From Rhizophagus clarus (Eukaryota > Glomeromycota > Glomeromycetes > Glomerales > Glomeraceae): a stretch of DNA of 64,000 nt. The stretch is taken from the NCBI GenBank assembly GCA_015698045.1, contig BLAL01000011.1:2358501-2422500 (forward strand), given 5' to 3'. The position numbers and the translations under genes are program-made. The notes beneath the pieces are model-generated. The model searched no databases, was not told the DNA's origin, and worked only from the letters and a program-made list of their open reading frames with translations. Positions 25,386 to 41,145 of this stretch are shown one piece after another. The first letter of the stretch is position 1. Every line of letters begins with the position of its first letter.

Positions 25386-25727
25386 TGAAAATAACAGCTA
25401 TAACAAATTTTATAAACTCGAAAATATTGATCAGAGGCATGAAAGAATTAAGAATTCTTGATGATCATCAGTTACACGAATTTATATTGTAAGAAATTAA
25501 GTACGTGCCAGTAGATTGTTTATTTTATTTTAGAATTAATTAATGCAAACCATACAGTAAATAGTTCCCGAATTTATTTAAAATCCCCTTTTTAATTCCT
25601 GACACGTATCATCCTGTTGCGCTGCAACAAGAAAAAAAAGTAAGTTCCCTTGATGAGGAACAGCTTATAGAAAGTTTTTTTTTTATAAATTAGTAGTCTT
25701 GTTAAAAATTAAAATTATCTCTAGGAA
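25386..25727. other. VPS26-TAH18 intergenic region
   Basis: About 340 bp between the VPS26 start and the TAH18 stop, both on the minus strand. It is AT-rich with no recognised element. Confidence 0.4.
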
Positions 25728-28539
<2,812 letters not shown>

Positions 28540-28890
28540 TTTTAATTTTTAATAAACGGTTAACTGTTAGGTGAAAAAATCTCGATTTATGTTCTTAATT
28601 CATGCTCTTATCACGTGATTGATGTGACATCATTTTATCATCAAAATTTCTTTTGGTATAAAAAAAACTTTTATTTTTAAACTTTACTTCTTTCTCTTAC
28701 ATCCTTGTGAACTTGGGAGTAAGTATGGTTTTTTTATCAAACATCCATTGAAACTATATCAAATGATAGAGAGAATTTGCTTTGATTATAATGTTATTTA
28801 ATAATATGATTTATGAATTTTGTCCTAGAATAGTTCTTAATTTTTTCCCAAAAAAAAAATTATGTTAATGTTAAACTATATTCAATAGAG
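28540..28890. promoter_or_regulatory. Divergent TAH18 / eL13 promoter
   Basis: The palindrome ATCACGTGAT lies at 28610-28619, 71 bp upstream of the TAH18 start, and is followed by TGACATCA, a CRE-like half site, at about 28627. A likely 5' UTR intron for eL13 begins GTAAGTATGG near 28722 and ends CAATAG just before the eL13 ATG. Confidence 0.6.
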
Positions 28891-29788
28891 ATGAAGCACA
28901 ATAACCGAATTCCAAACGTTCATTTTCACAAGGATTGGCAGCTGCGTGTTAAGACTTGGTTCGATCAGCCTGGACGCAAGAAGAGAAGAAGACTCAATCG
29001 CATCAATAAGGCCGTTCGAATTGCTCCACGCCCTGTCGAACTTTTGAGACCTGCAGTAAGATGCCCCACACTCAAATATAATACCAAATTAAGAGCTGGT
29101 CGTGGATTCACTCTTGATGAGCTCAAGGTTGGACCGATTATTTAATTAATATTATTATTATCTTCGGAAAATTGGTCATTTGATCTCGATAAATCGCTAT
29201 AACGGAGGGATCGTTAAGCATTGTGAGACGAGAGGAAATGGAAATTTTTTATTAATTTGGTCCAAAGAATATAATTTAATAAATCTTTTTAAACTGTAAA
29301 ACGATAGTCAATTAAATTTATTTATTGTTGAAATAGGAAGCTAAAATTCGTCGTAAAGAAGCACTTACTATTGGTATTCCTGTTGATCACCGACGCAAAA
29401 ATCGATCAGTCGAATCTCTTCAGCTTAATGTTCAACGTTTGAAAACATATAGGAGCAAACTTATTATCTTCCCTAAAAATGCTAAAAAACCAAAGAAGGC
29501 TGATTCAGCGGTAATATTATTCTCTTCTTTTTTCAGTAAATCAATTACATATTTTAACCTTTTCATATTTAGCCGGATGAGACCGCCAATGCAACTCAAC
29601 AGAAGGGCGCGGTCTTACCAATTAAACAAACGTGGACGAGAGAAAAGGCTCGTCCTATCACTGAAGAAGAAAAGGCTGTTAGCGCATATGCTGTTTTGCG
29701 TAAAGCTCGCTCTGACGCCCGCCTCGTTGGTGTACGCGAAGTCCGTCGCAAGGCCAAGGAAGAGGAGGAAGCTGCTAAGAAGAAATAA
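28891..29788 (+). CDS. 60S ribosomal protein eL13
   Basis: Three coding exons (28891-29127, 29337-29510, 29573-29788) join in frame to 208 residues. The N-terminus [17 protein letters not shown], then [15 protein letters not shown] and [17 protein letters not shown], is diagnostic of eL13. Exon 2 has [20 protein letters not shown], and exon 3 ends in Lys/Glu-rich [12 protein letters not shown]. The protein lies on the large subunit surface. The first intron is probably in the 5' UTR, ending two bases before the ATG. Codon use is enriched for G/C-ending codons compared with neighbours, as expected for a highly expressed gene. Confidence 0.94.
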
Positions 29789-30060
29789 TATTAAACCGAT
29801 TTAATATTGTTATTAGTTTTAGTTTATAAACTGAATAAAGTATATTATTAGTCAATGAATTGTTAATGTTAGGACGTGAAAATGAAGTGGAATAACATTT
29901 TAAAAAGTCTCATTGGAGTACTTATTTCAGTATACATATATAAAATTTTAAAAAAGTCATATTGTTTATTAAATTGTATATATTTTTAATTGCATCAAAA
30001 TATTGCAATGTTGATACATTATTTTTTTTTTAATATTCATCATAAATTTTTATATTCTCT

Positions 30061-31667
30061 CTATGAATAGACGGAATATTTTGACCCATTGTTCAAACTC
30101 TGCTCGTTTGTCATATCTTCTCTGATTTTCCAAATATTTCTGGTTTTTCCTAATTCAAACCATTTTTCATATACATGATTTTGCACGATTTCAGTAAGAA
30201 TCCAAATATTTGCCACAAAGAAAACAATACTTGCTAGCCATATACTAAAGAAAGTGTTCTCCCCAAGGAATTCAAGACTATAAGCTTGATAAAGCCAAAA
30301 TGCCTATTATAATGTAAAAAAATTACTAATCTTTTTCTTTTTTAAAAAAAAAAAAAAAAAAAATTAAATTATTCATTCAAAAATTTTTATAAATACCTGA
30401 CCAACTATCCATGCAAATAACATAAATAATCCTTTATAAAAAAATCTGATTGTCGTAGATTGAATTATAAACGGGAATAGACATATATACCACATAAAAT
30501 ACTAATTCAAATAATTTGGTTAATTATAATTTCATGATAACAAACATAGCATGTCATATACCATTTATAATAATTTACCTGTGAAGTACAAACTTTGTTA
30601 TAAATCACAAACGCAAAAGTTTGAACGAAGCATGCAAAAAATATATCTTTACCAAATACGATTCCCAACAGTGTAACAATACTTATCTGAGGCAAAAATG
30701 CCAATAAAGCCATTATAGAACTTTTAGGAATATCAAAGGTAAGATAAATATAATAAAACCAAAGGGAAAAGTTATGGCGATGATCTTTACGCGTTACATG
30801 GTAAAGATAAGTTTCGTTGACAAATTCTAGTGGATATCTAAATATTTAAAAAGGATAGCTAATTTACTCAATGATTAGTCACAAGCTTACACGCATAAAA
30901 TTTATATTTATTCTCATTGAGAAAGGAACTTACAGGTAATACATGATTCCATTTAACAGAAAAAACACACTGCCACTTATTAAAGCAAATCTAATCCTTG
31001 TTGGATTCACAAATCTCACCAGTTTTCCGGTCCAATACTTCAAAGAATTTCTATCATGTTCTTTCTCTTTGCCCTTCCTTCGTAAACCCCAATAATCTTC
31101 ATCATCTAATAAAACCAATAACGGTATAGCATAAATAACAGGATAAATTTTAAAATGAACGGATATTCCATATAAAATGCTTGCTGCAAAGAATTTTTTC
31201 ACAATCACCCAATACAGGGTCAAGAGTATCATAGCTCCAAGTAATGATTCTGCATTTCCACGCGTTGAAATGTTTGCAACTACAGGATTCAAAAGCCACA
31301 TCGCGGAATAATTAACAGCTTTTTGATCTTGTAACCCTCGTAAACATAGAATTTTGTGTATTAGTACCCCAACCACAATATCAGCAAAAATAAACAAGAA
31401 TTTTCCAAATGATTTGTGAACATAGATATTCGGTGTTAATAGAAATGCAAGAAGAGGAGTATATCGATATGTCGCGCGTTTATATGGGCTTTCTCCCCGA
31501 GTGACAAAACCTGCTGCGTCGGAAAAAACCTTATAATCTATGTCAGTATATTTTACTTGCATGTGCGCATCTTGCCATTCACCATAAATCAACATTCCCA
31601 AACGAACAAATAAGGACAATAAACACAAGCTAGTAAAACTAAGCTTCGGTAGGTGCATTGTGATCAC
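30061..31667 (-). CDS. GPI14: GPI mannosyltransferase 1 (PIG-M / GPI14)
   Basis: About four exons encode a multi-span membrane enzyme. The N-terminus MITMHLPKLSF leads into a first hydrophobic helix. The first luminal loop carries YTDIDYKVFSDAAGFV with the DxD-type motif, then GESPYKRATYRYTPLLAFLL, which is diagnostic of PIG-M. Further membrane segments include IFADIVVGVLIHKILC, SAMWLLNPVVANISTRGNAE and ILYGISVHFKIYPVIYAIP. Later exons give HNFSLWFYYIYLTFD and MALLAFLPQISIVTLL. This enzyme adds the first mannose to the GPI anchor precursor in the ER lumen. The C-terminal hydrophilic tail ends KYSVYS. The start is 179 bp from the divergent EXO70 start. ATG 31667 or the next one (MHLP) could be used. 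Confidence 0.9.
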
Positions 31668-31846
31668 TATTAAAAAAGAATTATTAGGAAAAGTAGTCGT
31701 GCGGTATTTTTTGATTTTCCCACGCTTTAATTAACTCGTGTAACTTAATCTAAGATCTACATTGCATAAAAGTAAGCAGTTATCTCTTATTACGAGGATA
31801 ACTTCATCGTCGTCAAAAATATATATAATTACCTATTTAATTCAAT

Positions 31847-34672
31847 ATGGACAGACTTGATGAAGAAAGTGCAGATCTGGATTTTCTAGAGGAAAATCTG
31901 AAAAATACTGAAGCTCTGACAGAGAAAATGGTCTGTCTTCTAATCTACCACAATATTATCTTAAATTGCATTTATAGATTTAGTTTTATACAAATTAATT
32001 TGTGCTCAAATTTTAATGCACCTTGTTTAAAGAATTAATATTATTTCTCCTTTTATAGACTAGTATGCTTAATGTATTTGATGATCGATTGGTAAGATTG
32101 GAAGCTTCGATTCTGCCAATTCACAAATCGACATTGACATTAACTAAGTTGGCGGAGAGTATCCTTTGAGCCTTTATTTCAATCCACCTAATAAAACTTT
32201 AAACGCATAATTTTCCTATATCAACCGTTTTTGTTTTACTCAGATATTGACAGGACTCGTAATATAGTTTTGGAAATTATTGGGTACTTTGATTTGGTAG
32301 AAAGAGAGGAAATGACAATAAAAACAGGGTTTGTTTAATTCTTAATTCTCGTAACAATTTTCCTCACTTATTTTTTTTTCTAAAAGAGAATATTTAATTA
32401 GGCCGAATGAAAATGATTTGGAATCATATTTAAATTCTATTGGAAAATGTAAAAAAGCAATAGAAGTTTTGAGTGGAATGAGATTAAAGAGTAGTGAAAA
32501 AGTCATTGGCCAGTTGGTATGAAATAATAAATTAATTTAAATTAATTGTTAATTCTGTAATGCTGAAATTATTCAAATTATAGAGACAACTCTTAAAGAC
32601 TGCCATATTAAAATTGGAAGACCTTTTTCGTTTGTGGTTAACAAATAGATCTAATCCAATTGAGCCACTCTCTTATATAACAAAGAGTAAAAATTCTATT
32701 AAATATAATTTTAAAATTTAAAACATTTCAAGTATCATTTATATAATTTGAATCTTTATTCTCAGATCTTGATATTCCCGGAATTCCACAAGGACCCTTA
32801 CAGAACCTTGCAACATTATCTTCATATCTTTCAACCTTTAGCCCAGAACTCGGCTATAATAGTGATTTTGTAAAAGTTTATATTGAAGTACGTTCAACAT
32901 ATCTTACAAAGTCATTAAAAACATTAGCGCAGGGTTCTATTAGTACTGCGGAAAAAAGAACTACTCCAGTATACGAGAAAGGAACTTGTGGGTTTAACTC
33001 ATATACAGATGCTATTTTAAAAATGTTCAAGGTAAATTTTTAAAGAATCAAATTTTTTAATATTTTATTTTTATTTTATTTTAATACTCAATAAATTGAT
33101 TAGACAGAATATGAAATAGCGGAGAAAATACTTCCATCAGAAAGTGTTATGTCCGGATACAGAGACACTATACAAATTTCACTAGATAATTATGTTGAAA
33201 CTGGCAGAACATTAAATAATCGTATAAAAAAAAATATGCAAACGGATGTATTTTTGGCTTTTGACATGATGGAATCATTAAATAAAAATGTTGGTTCCTT
33301 CGAAGAAGTGTTTAGAGTATGTAAAAAATTTTCTACTCTTCTTTCACTTTTGATCTTTTGAAATATTACTATATATTAATATATGTATCTAATTTAAGCT
33401 TGCGGGGAAAAAAGATTCAGCTTATAACGAACTTTTATATACATTAAGAGCCGCTGCACTTTGTTCATTCCCAGAGTTTATTGATGAAATTAAAGTAAAG
33501 CTTTTTTTTAAAAAAAAATTATCCTCTTTTTTAAGTGTTAATTTGTTTATATTATTATTAGAATAATCGTGCAAAGACGATGGGTATTCCAAGTGATGGA
33601 ATTATTCATGAATTGACAACAACGGTATGTTATTATCCTATTAAAATAGGTTATTGTAAAATATGAACTTGAAAGAGATATTTAAAAAAAATTTTTTCAG
33701 ACTTTACAACACCTAAAGCGGTTAACGGATTATCAGGAGACGGTTGAGACAATGCTATTGACATTAGGAGATGGTAATTGGAATTCTTCAGAGAAAGATG
33801 CTAATTTTTCACGAGACAAAACGGGTCGTGGTGTATCTGGAAATGTTGTTATTCAACACTATTTTGGTATTAACGTTAATATTGTGTATATATGATTATA
33901 TGTTTTCTTAATAATTTTTTAACTTATTCTTATCAAAATTATTTAGCTGATGTTTTAGAAAGTTTGTCAACCACGCTAGAATCTAGATCAAAATCATATA
34001 AAAAGACTGCGTTGACGTGTATTTTCTTATTAAATAACTATCATCATATTTTAAAAAGTATAAGGTTCCAATTTTACTCCGTTTTGGATCCAGATATTGA
34101 ACGTAAATATGAAAAAATGGTCAAAAAGTATAACGATGGCTATCAAGACACGTATGTCATTCAATGATTTTTACGCATTCATATAATTAGTGAACTTGAA
34201 AGCTAATTATACTATTTTCTTTAATTTAGGTGGAAGGCATGTTTTTCAAATCTTATGGACACTACATGGGTTCGAGGTGGTTCTGCACTAAAAGCTTTAG
34301 GATCAAACGAAAAATCAATTGTCAAAGAAAAATTCAAGGTAATGAAATTCTATTGTTTATACATTTTTTTTTTTTAAAAAATATAAAAAAAAAAAAATTG
34401 ATCAAAAATTTTTAAAATTGTAATTATAATAGAATTTTAACACAGAATTCGAGGAAACTTACAAAGTTCATAAAAGTTACGCAATACCCGATCCCGACTT
34501 ACGTTCACAGGTCATCAAAGATATCAAGATTGTTCTAATGCCTATATATAATCGCTTCTTAGAAAAATATCAACAAACGGAATTTTCCAAAAATCCTACT
34601 AAATATATTAGATATGATCCACAAACTTTGGAGAATATGGTTAATAGATTATTTGACGGATCTATATATTAA
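31847..34672 (+). CDS. EXO70: Exocyst subunit EXO70
   Basis: About 14 exons encode roughly 610 residues, the usual size. The N-terminus MDRLDEESADLDFLEENL is followed by the helical segment MLNVFDDRLVRLEASILPIHKST, which is typical of Exo70. Middle segments include KVYIEVRSTYLTKSLKTLAQG and SYTDAILKMFKTEYEIAEKI. The C-terminal domain has SYKKTALTCIFLLNNYHHI, TTWVRGGSALKALG, KSYAIPDPDLRSQVIKDI, IYNRFLEKYQ and KYIRYDPQTLENMVNRLFDG. The basic C-terminus of Exo70 binds PI(4,5)P2 at the plasma membrane. The subunit tethers secretory vesicles at sites of growth and cytokinesis. It converges on the CDC4-like gene with a 165-bp gap. The intron beginning near 34340 contains a T12-A6 palindrome. Confidence 0.92.
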
Positions 34673-34837
34673 AATTTGAGAATTTTTAAATAATTATTTA
34701 CAACATATAGAATATTTATATATGTATTATTATTTGGTTAATTTAATGATTACATTTTTGTTTACAATACAGTGACTATAGATGTTAATTCACCGATTAT
34801 AACATAAATAAATTATTAAACTTTATTACAAAATAAT

Positions 34838-35662
34838 TCACTCTGATAGAATTTTTTTTATAAAATCTAATAGATAATATTGATTAGTAAAAAATTTAAA
34901 TTTTTTATATTATTACCAAAAAAAAATGTACCTTCATATTTGATATTTCCGTTTTTATCAACGTTAACTATTTTAATTAATTCGTCTACTTCAGCTTCAG
35001 TAAGTTTTTCACCTAAACTTGTTAAAACTAATTATAATACAACTAACTTTAGAATTTATTTTTTTTTTTTTAAAAAAAAAAAAAAAATTTTTTCTTTCTT
35101 TTACAAACCATATTTTACTTCTCCTACCGATATATAACCGGTTCGATCTTTATCAAAAACCTGAAATCCTTCAAAAATTTCTTCGTATGTTGCCGCAGGT
35201 GCAAATCCATCGGGACGTAAAAGAATTTCGAGAAATTTATCAAAACTAACTACAATAAAATTATTTTTTATTTATCTATTTATTTATTTTTTTCTTTTGT
35301 TTCTTTTTTTATACTAAAATCAAATAAATAAAATTTACTTTTTGGTCCAGCTCCTTTGACGAGTTCAGCTACTTTAGCATTTGTTGGATTTTGTTTTAAA
35401 GCACGTAATAAATCACCTAATGCGTCACTAGGAATTGTATCATTACCTTCTTTGTCAAAAAGTTTGAAGGCTTTATAATATTCTACAATAAAAAAATGCA
35501 TTTATTTTATACAAAATAAAATTGTTCCTTAAAAAAGCATTTTAAACAAAAAATTTTTCAATACCTTCTTTTCGTTCCTATAATATAAATATAGATATGA
35601 GTGATGATAAAATAAATCACGAAATTTTTTTTTTTTTTTTTGAATTTAAAAATACTCACCAT
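34838..35662 (-). CDS. Myosin essential light chain, Cdc4-like
   Basis: A calmodulin-fold protein of about 140 residues in six exons. Exon 1 is the ATG alone (35662-35660), exon 2 is 13 nt (35577-35565, ERKE), and exon 3 (35482-35339) reads EYYKAFKLFDKEGNDTIPSDALGDLLRA. Exon 4 gives FDKFLEILLRPDGF and GFQVFDKDRTGYISVGEVKY, exon 5 VLTSLGEKLTEAEVDELIK, and the last exon EDFIKKILSE. This matches fission yeast Cdc4, the essential light chain of contractile-ring myosin II and class V/VI myosins, better than calmodulin. The first EF-hand keeps an acidic loop (DKEGNDTIPSDA), and DKDRTGYISVGE could also bind calcium. One intron holds a T13-A16 palindrome. Confidence 0.88.
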
Positions 35663-36140
35663 AACGTAATTATTATGAGAGACTATGTAATCCTCAAAAT
35701 TTGGTATTTTATAATCTATGCTGTGTAACAATCTATAAATCAGGAGCAATAAATAATATGGGTTTTCTTATTTGGAACACAAATCGGCATGCACATCAAG
35801 GCCGATTTTTATAAATTGAATTTATTCTTTCCTTTATTGTTTTATAAATTTACTTTTTTATTTAAATTTTAAAAATACAGGAAATTTTAGTATGATAAAT
35901 AATATTCTTAAATTATTTATATCATGTCAATTATTGTACCTTTATTGCCTCGGATATCTTTGTAGTCAGGAATATAATGAAATAAAATAAAAATATTTTA
36001 TTTAGACAAAAAAGGATATCTAGTGAAGACTCCAATGGTTGCCAAAATGAATGTAATTGTTTTTTTTCATAATGGGAATAATTCATTTTCTTATAATCTT
36101 ACCATTATGCAAGTTCTTGCATTATTAATTTTTGTCCAGC
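35663..36140. other. CDC4-like promoter and ISY1 3' region
   Basis: 478 bp between the light-chain start and the ISY1 stop, both minus. AT-rich. A frame at 36023-36388 is antisense to the last ISY1 exon and is not supported. Confidence 0.4.
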
Positions 36141-37524
36141 TTACTCTGATACATAACGATCAAGCATTTGACGTTTCCTTCTTCGCACTAAAAATTCTTC
36201 AACTTCCTTTTGAGAGGGCACAGCAACATGTGCTACATATTTTTCCGAAGATGAATCTATATCCATTGAATTGTTCTCTAATTGTGAGGTATTCTCTTTT
36301 TTCTTTTGTGATTTATCTTTGGGTAATGTTTCATCCGGTATCTCCAGCGCCTCAGCAATTACTAAATTTAAAAATAATAACCAATTAATTGACAAAAAAA
36401 AAAAAAATAAATAAATAAAATAAAATAAAATAAATATATATATATTTCCATAATCTCAATCGATGATAAGAATAATAAATTCTCATACCTTTATTTTCGA
36501 TTTCACGTTCATATTCTAACAACGTTCCATCTTCTTCATCTCTATACCCATAATAATCTGCATCTACATTTTTATATAAATCAAATCTCGTACGTTTTTG
36601 TGGTGAAGGAGCTATTTTTCAAAATATTAATTTTTAATTTTTATATATATATATATATATATTAATAAACAGAATAAATTATTTATTAATCACCTTCTTG
36701 CTCAAATAAATCTCTTACTCCTGGTAAATCTTTTGCCCTTCCAAAATATCTAAAAATGAAAAAAAAGGTAATCTAGTTGAAAGTATATTTATAATTACGT
36801 TAAATAAATAAATAAAAATACACACTTATAACCTCTATTTCCTGGCACTTCCTTGCCTTCGTGATCCAACATTTTTGGACCCACCCTCTAATAAAATCAT
36901 TATAAAGATCTAAATCTAATTATTTTTAAAGGAAATTATAATAATTGAAATACATATTTACTTTATAATCTGGACCACCTAATTTTTTTATTTGATCATC
37001 CCAATGACTCTTTTCTCTCATTAATTTGTTAATCTCATCATTCAGATCCCTGATCTGATAGTCTGACAGGCCAGCTACACAATCCAATATAATAAATTAA
37101 GGTTAAAACCAAATGAATAAAATAGAGTCATTGAACCATTCTGTGTTCGAAAATAAATAACTTACCATCTTGAATTTTCGACACTTTTCTAGAAATCTCT
37201 CTTATAATTTGTTGTCGCCATTTTTCCGCATCTTTTAAATTATTACAATCTGAAGCCAAATAAGGTCGACGCTCTTTTGGTTTTACTAAACCGAGTTGGA
37301 CAGCCTGAGCTTCCCGAAATCGATAAAGCATAGACCTTTAAAATTACAAATGAGAAAATTTGGTATAATTATAATTTATTAAATAGTAAATTGAATTGAA
37401 GAAAAATACCTACTGAGCTTTTTCTTCATTACGAGCCTTTATAAAGTTTATAAGTACAAGATCAGTCAAATAATAACGTGTTAATTGAGCATTAAAATAA
37501 AAACAAATAAATTGTATTTACCAT
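36141..37524 (-). CDS. ISY1: Pre-mRNA splicing factor ISY1
   Basis: About seven exons. The start codon is a 3-nt exon (37524-37522) followed at once by GTAAATAC. The next exon begins ARNEEKAQ, giving the classic Isy1 N-terminus [20 protein letters not shown]. Then come [57 protein letters not shown] and [16 protein letters not shown]. The C-terminal part is charged and ends [14 protein letters not shown]. Isy1 is an NTC (Prp19)-associated subunit of the catalytic spliceosome that acts in first-step fidelity. It is divergent from the SPP1-like gene with about 550 bp between starts. Confidence 0.92.
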
Positions 37525-38072
37525 TTTTTTTTTTTTGAAGCTTCAATGAATAAAAGTCGAAATTGAAATTTTTAAATGGATACGCAGTAGAATTGTTTTT
37601 TTCGAAAATCACCACGGTTGATGTATTTATTTTTTAAGGTTTCATCGTATATATTGTCGTACTGCTTATACATGTTGCAGTGAGTCATGTAGTCTGTGCC
37701 ACAAAAAAACCAGCATCAACCGGATAGCTTGCACAACATGAAGGGGGTTAAAGCCGTTTTTAGGTTTTTGTCACATTGTCTTTACTTAAAGAAGACGTTC
37801 TTTGAACTTCTTTAGTTTAAGTTATTTATATATTTATAATGTAAAATTTTTTGATTGGCTAGGAATCAATCTCACCTTCACTCACGTTTTTTAAACCTGA
37901 TATGCTAATGATGCTAGTGATCATACGTATCGCTTTACCAACCATAAAATGGATAGTAACTATGATAAGCCTTTTTTTTATGGACTCTTGGTTTCCTTTT
38001 TTTTACACAGGTTTTTTTTTACTTACCACTACTTCCTTTCCCTGGGAAATGTTTTGAAAGAGTATTAGTGAA
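37525..38072. promoter_or_regulatory. Divergent ISY1 / SPP1-like promoter
   Basis: The 548 bp between start codons contains both promoters. T runs at about 37525-37536 and 37973-38020 flank the region. No ATCACGTGAT decamer is present, unlike two other divergent promoters in the window. Confidence 0.4.
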
Positions 38073-40834
38073 ATGTCTCCCGTAGTAGAACTTTTGTTAG
38101 AATCCTCACAAGACTCCATAAGCCAAATAAAGAATTTGTCAACAAGCGAATATAAACAAGAGAGTAAAGAAGAAATGCAGCAACAAAAACAAACAACTTC
38201 CTCGTTCAACATCATGTCAATGTTGAATCCTGTACCATCACCTTCTTACAAGTCCTCGCTTTCAAAAGTTTCGACTGTAGGATCTCCAGTACAAGAAACT
38301 CAAACACATTTGGTGTTGCCTCCTACTTCTTGTTCCAATACCCAATCATTTTACGGTTCGGGAAATCTTCCACAATCCCCACAGACTTTAAATTTACTAT
38401 TACCTCCACCGAACCCAGTTTTTCAGACCCTTTCACCGCCTCCCACCTTTTCTAGTTCTGCCAACACACCAATTAACTTTGGTTATGGCTATACTTTTAA
38501 CAAACAACAAAGTTTTCCTTTTAATAACGTTACAAATGTGACTCCTCTGTCACAAGCAAACATTTGTTCTTCAACCTCAATTTCAGTAACGAATACACCA
38601 ACTACAATACAGCCTTCTTCCCCTTCACTTTTACTAAATAATAACTTGTCATTACAAAATACCTCTCCTACAAATTATAATTCAAGTTCTTCAACTGTAA
38701 ATCTTCCTATTTCCCCTACTTCTTTAAGTCTCAATGGGCAAGAAAAGGAGGCAATTCTTGTAGAAGAAAATAATAGCTATCACAACGTACGTGAAAATAA
38801 CGATAATAATAATGCCAATACAAATGTTGGTACTATTAATGTACGTAAAACTTCTATTCCTTCCGTCGATTCTAATGGAATACAATTGGAGGACTTGTCT
38901 AATAATATTGAAGAATACTCTGTAAATTCGGTCCAAGAAGTTGAGTATTTGGAATACAGTTCGACATTACCTTCTACAAATATGGAAATGGAGGCGGAAG
39001 AAGAAACGCACTTTGTTTCCGGTTTAGACCAACTGGCTAGTACAGCTCTTAATGAACTTCAAAACATGAAAAGAAAAGAAATGGAAACGAGTGAAGTTGG
39101 ATCAGGTGAAGAAGTAAATATTCATTCGGACCAAGAATTTGGTTCCCTTCCAGCTTCCCCATTCGTTGAACGTTCCTTTACACCTATAAAAACATTTATA
39201 TCGCCGTCATCATATGAAAGTACAACAGGAAGCACACCCGCTCCACCTCAAACGGATTCTGAGTTTCCACAGTATGAAGCATATGGGGAAACAACTGAGA
39301 CTGATAGCGATAGTGGGAGCTTGGTAGAAGAAACAATGACCACCAAAGCTGTTAATAAAAATGTTGTTAAAAAAAATAAAAGAAAGAAAAGCTTAAAGAA
39401 TAAAAGCAAAGGAAAGGATCAACAAATTAAAAATCACAAGTATAAAATTAACCGGGAAGACCATGAAGTAATATCATCGGATGATGATAAACCACGAAAA
39501 CGTAAACCTGCTACCAAACGACCGAGATCAACACCACTGAAAAGGAAAGCTACATCTCAATCAGTTCCCAATAATAATAAGAAGAAGAGACTTAAAAAAT
39601 CCGCATCTCCACCACAATTCCGCTCAAGAACAACTTCCAATAACTCTAGTGTTAATAATTCACCTCGTTTACAGCCTCAAATTGAGACTAAAATGATTGA
39701 TAGTGAAATGGTTAATAATCATGTGACCATTAACAAAATCGATCAAAAAATGCAACTTTATTGTATATGTAGATCATCCGATGGTGAATCATTCATGATT
39801 GAGTGTGACAACTGTGATGAATGGTATCACGGTGCATGTGTCAACATAACACGAGAGGAATCACAGTTGGTTGACAAGTATTATTGTCCGAATTGCGCAG
39901 GTATGATATTTATTATATTTATTATATTTTTTAAGTTCGATAGTTTTTATATTTTACTAATTCCTTTTTTTTTTTTTTTTAAAAAAAAAAAAGAACTAGG
40001 GTTCAAAACATCATGGAAACCCGAAAAATGTAAATATCCACCTTGTAAAAAACCTGCAAGGTTTGTAAAAACTAAGTTCTGTTCAATTAAATGTGGTTTA
40101 TCATGGAACCGAGAACTTTTGAAAAATGAAGAAAAACTTGCAAAAATGGGAAAATTGTTAAAACAAAAAATCAAGGACAATAAAGATAAAAAGAGTCGTG
40201 TTAAACGAAATGTAACAAATCGAACCGGTCAATTAGAAGATGGTGAACAACTGAAAAAAATTTCAAGGCGGAAAAATTCAATAAAAAAAGAACTTGAAAT
40301 TATTGATAAACGTAATAAAATAACGGTAAAAGGTTCAGAGAAGTCTCAAAGTGATAGTGAACAAGATGATAGTGATGGATCAAATCAAGCACCATGTGAA
40401 TTTGATAAACAGTCTGAAAGTGACGTTAATATTCGTAATGGACAAATCTGTGGATATAATATACGTTTAGATTGGATTGATAACGATGTTGAAGAAAAAA
40501 TTGAAGGTACTGAAGAAGTTTGTACTACACCAAAGGGAAAATGTAAAAAGCATGGTAATTGGCAAAAACGTCGAAGTATTCAAATAGAGTTGATGAAAAC
40601 GAACAAGGTTAGTATACACTATAAAGATAGATTAATATATTAATTCTTTTGTAGATATTTTCACAAATCTAATATTTGAAACTTTCCTTCATTAAAATAT
40701 AGATCGAAAGACTTGATGAACTTGCCGAACAACAAAAACTTATCAAAGCACGAATGAAAAAGCGATCTGATTTGCGCGATGCATTCCCAAATCAAACCAT
40801 CGATCATACAACAAGTAGGAAGAAGAGTAAATGA
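38073..40834 (+). CDS. PHD-finger protein, Spp1/CXXC1-like (COMPASS)
   Basis: Three exons (38073-39900, 39994-40607, 40703-40834) encode about 857 residues. The first ~450 residues are Ser/Pro/Asn-rich and look disordered, followed by Lys/Arg-rich patches (KRKPATKRPRS). The PHD finger starts at about residue 566: YCICRSSDGESFMIECDNC, then EWYHGACVNI and YYCPNCA. A second Cys-rich motif (KCKYPPCKKPARFVKTKFC) follows. That PHD plus C-terminal Cys-rich block is the arrangement of Spp1/CXXC1, which reads H3K4 methylation for the Set1 complex. Yeast Spp1 is much shorter, so the long disordered N-terminus is notable. Intron 39901-39993 is 93 nt without a stop, so unspliced message stays in frame. 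Confidence 0.85.
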
Positions 40835-41111
40835 GATAATGAACTAATATTCATTGTCGGAGTTCGACTAAGGGTCGATAAACATATTATACATACATAC
40901 ACATTAAAACAAAAAGAAAAAAAAGTATTATTATAAAAAATGCGGTAATAATTTGATAGGAATAAAATATTAAAAATCTCTCCATGCAGGAAAAAAAAAA
41001 AAAAAAATGCAACGTGAGAGAACTATTAGAAAAACGGTATTATTGGTGGTAGTTATTTTTTCTAGAGTAAAAATCAATTTTTTTTTTCAAAAATTGTAAT
41101 GTAAATTTATC

Positions 41112-41145
<34 letters not shown>

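Noticed and set aside
25234-25440. ATG at 25440 as VPS26 start
   Set aside because: Its frame gives a hydrophobic stretch unlike Vps26 and reads SASARR-type sequence out of frame with the conserved FSFSAPVDIDI. The spliced start at 25385 fits the family.
34880-35249. Plus-strand frames across the CDC4-like gene
   Set aside because: They run through a T-A palindrome in an intron and opposite coding exons of the light chain, with no domain seen.
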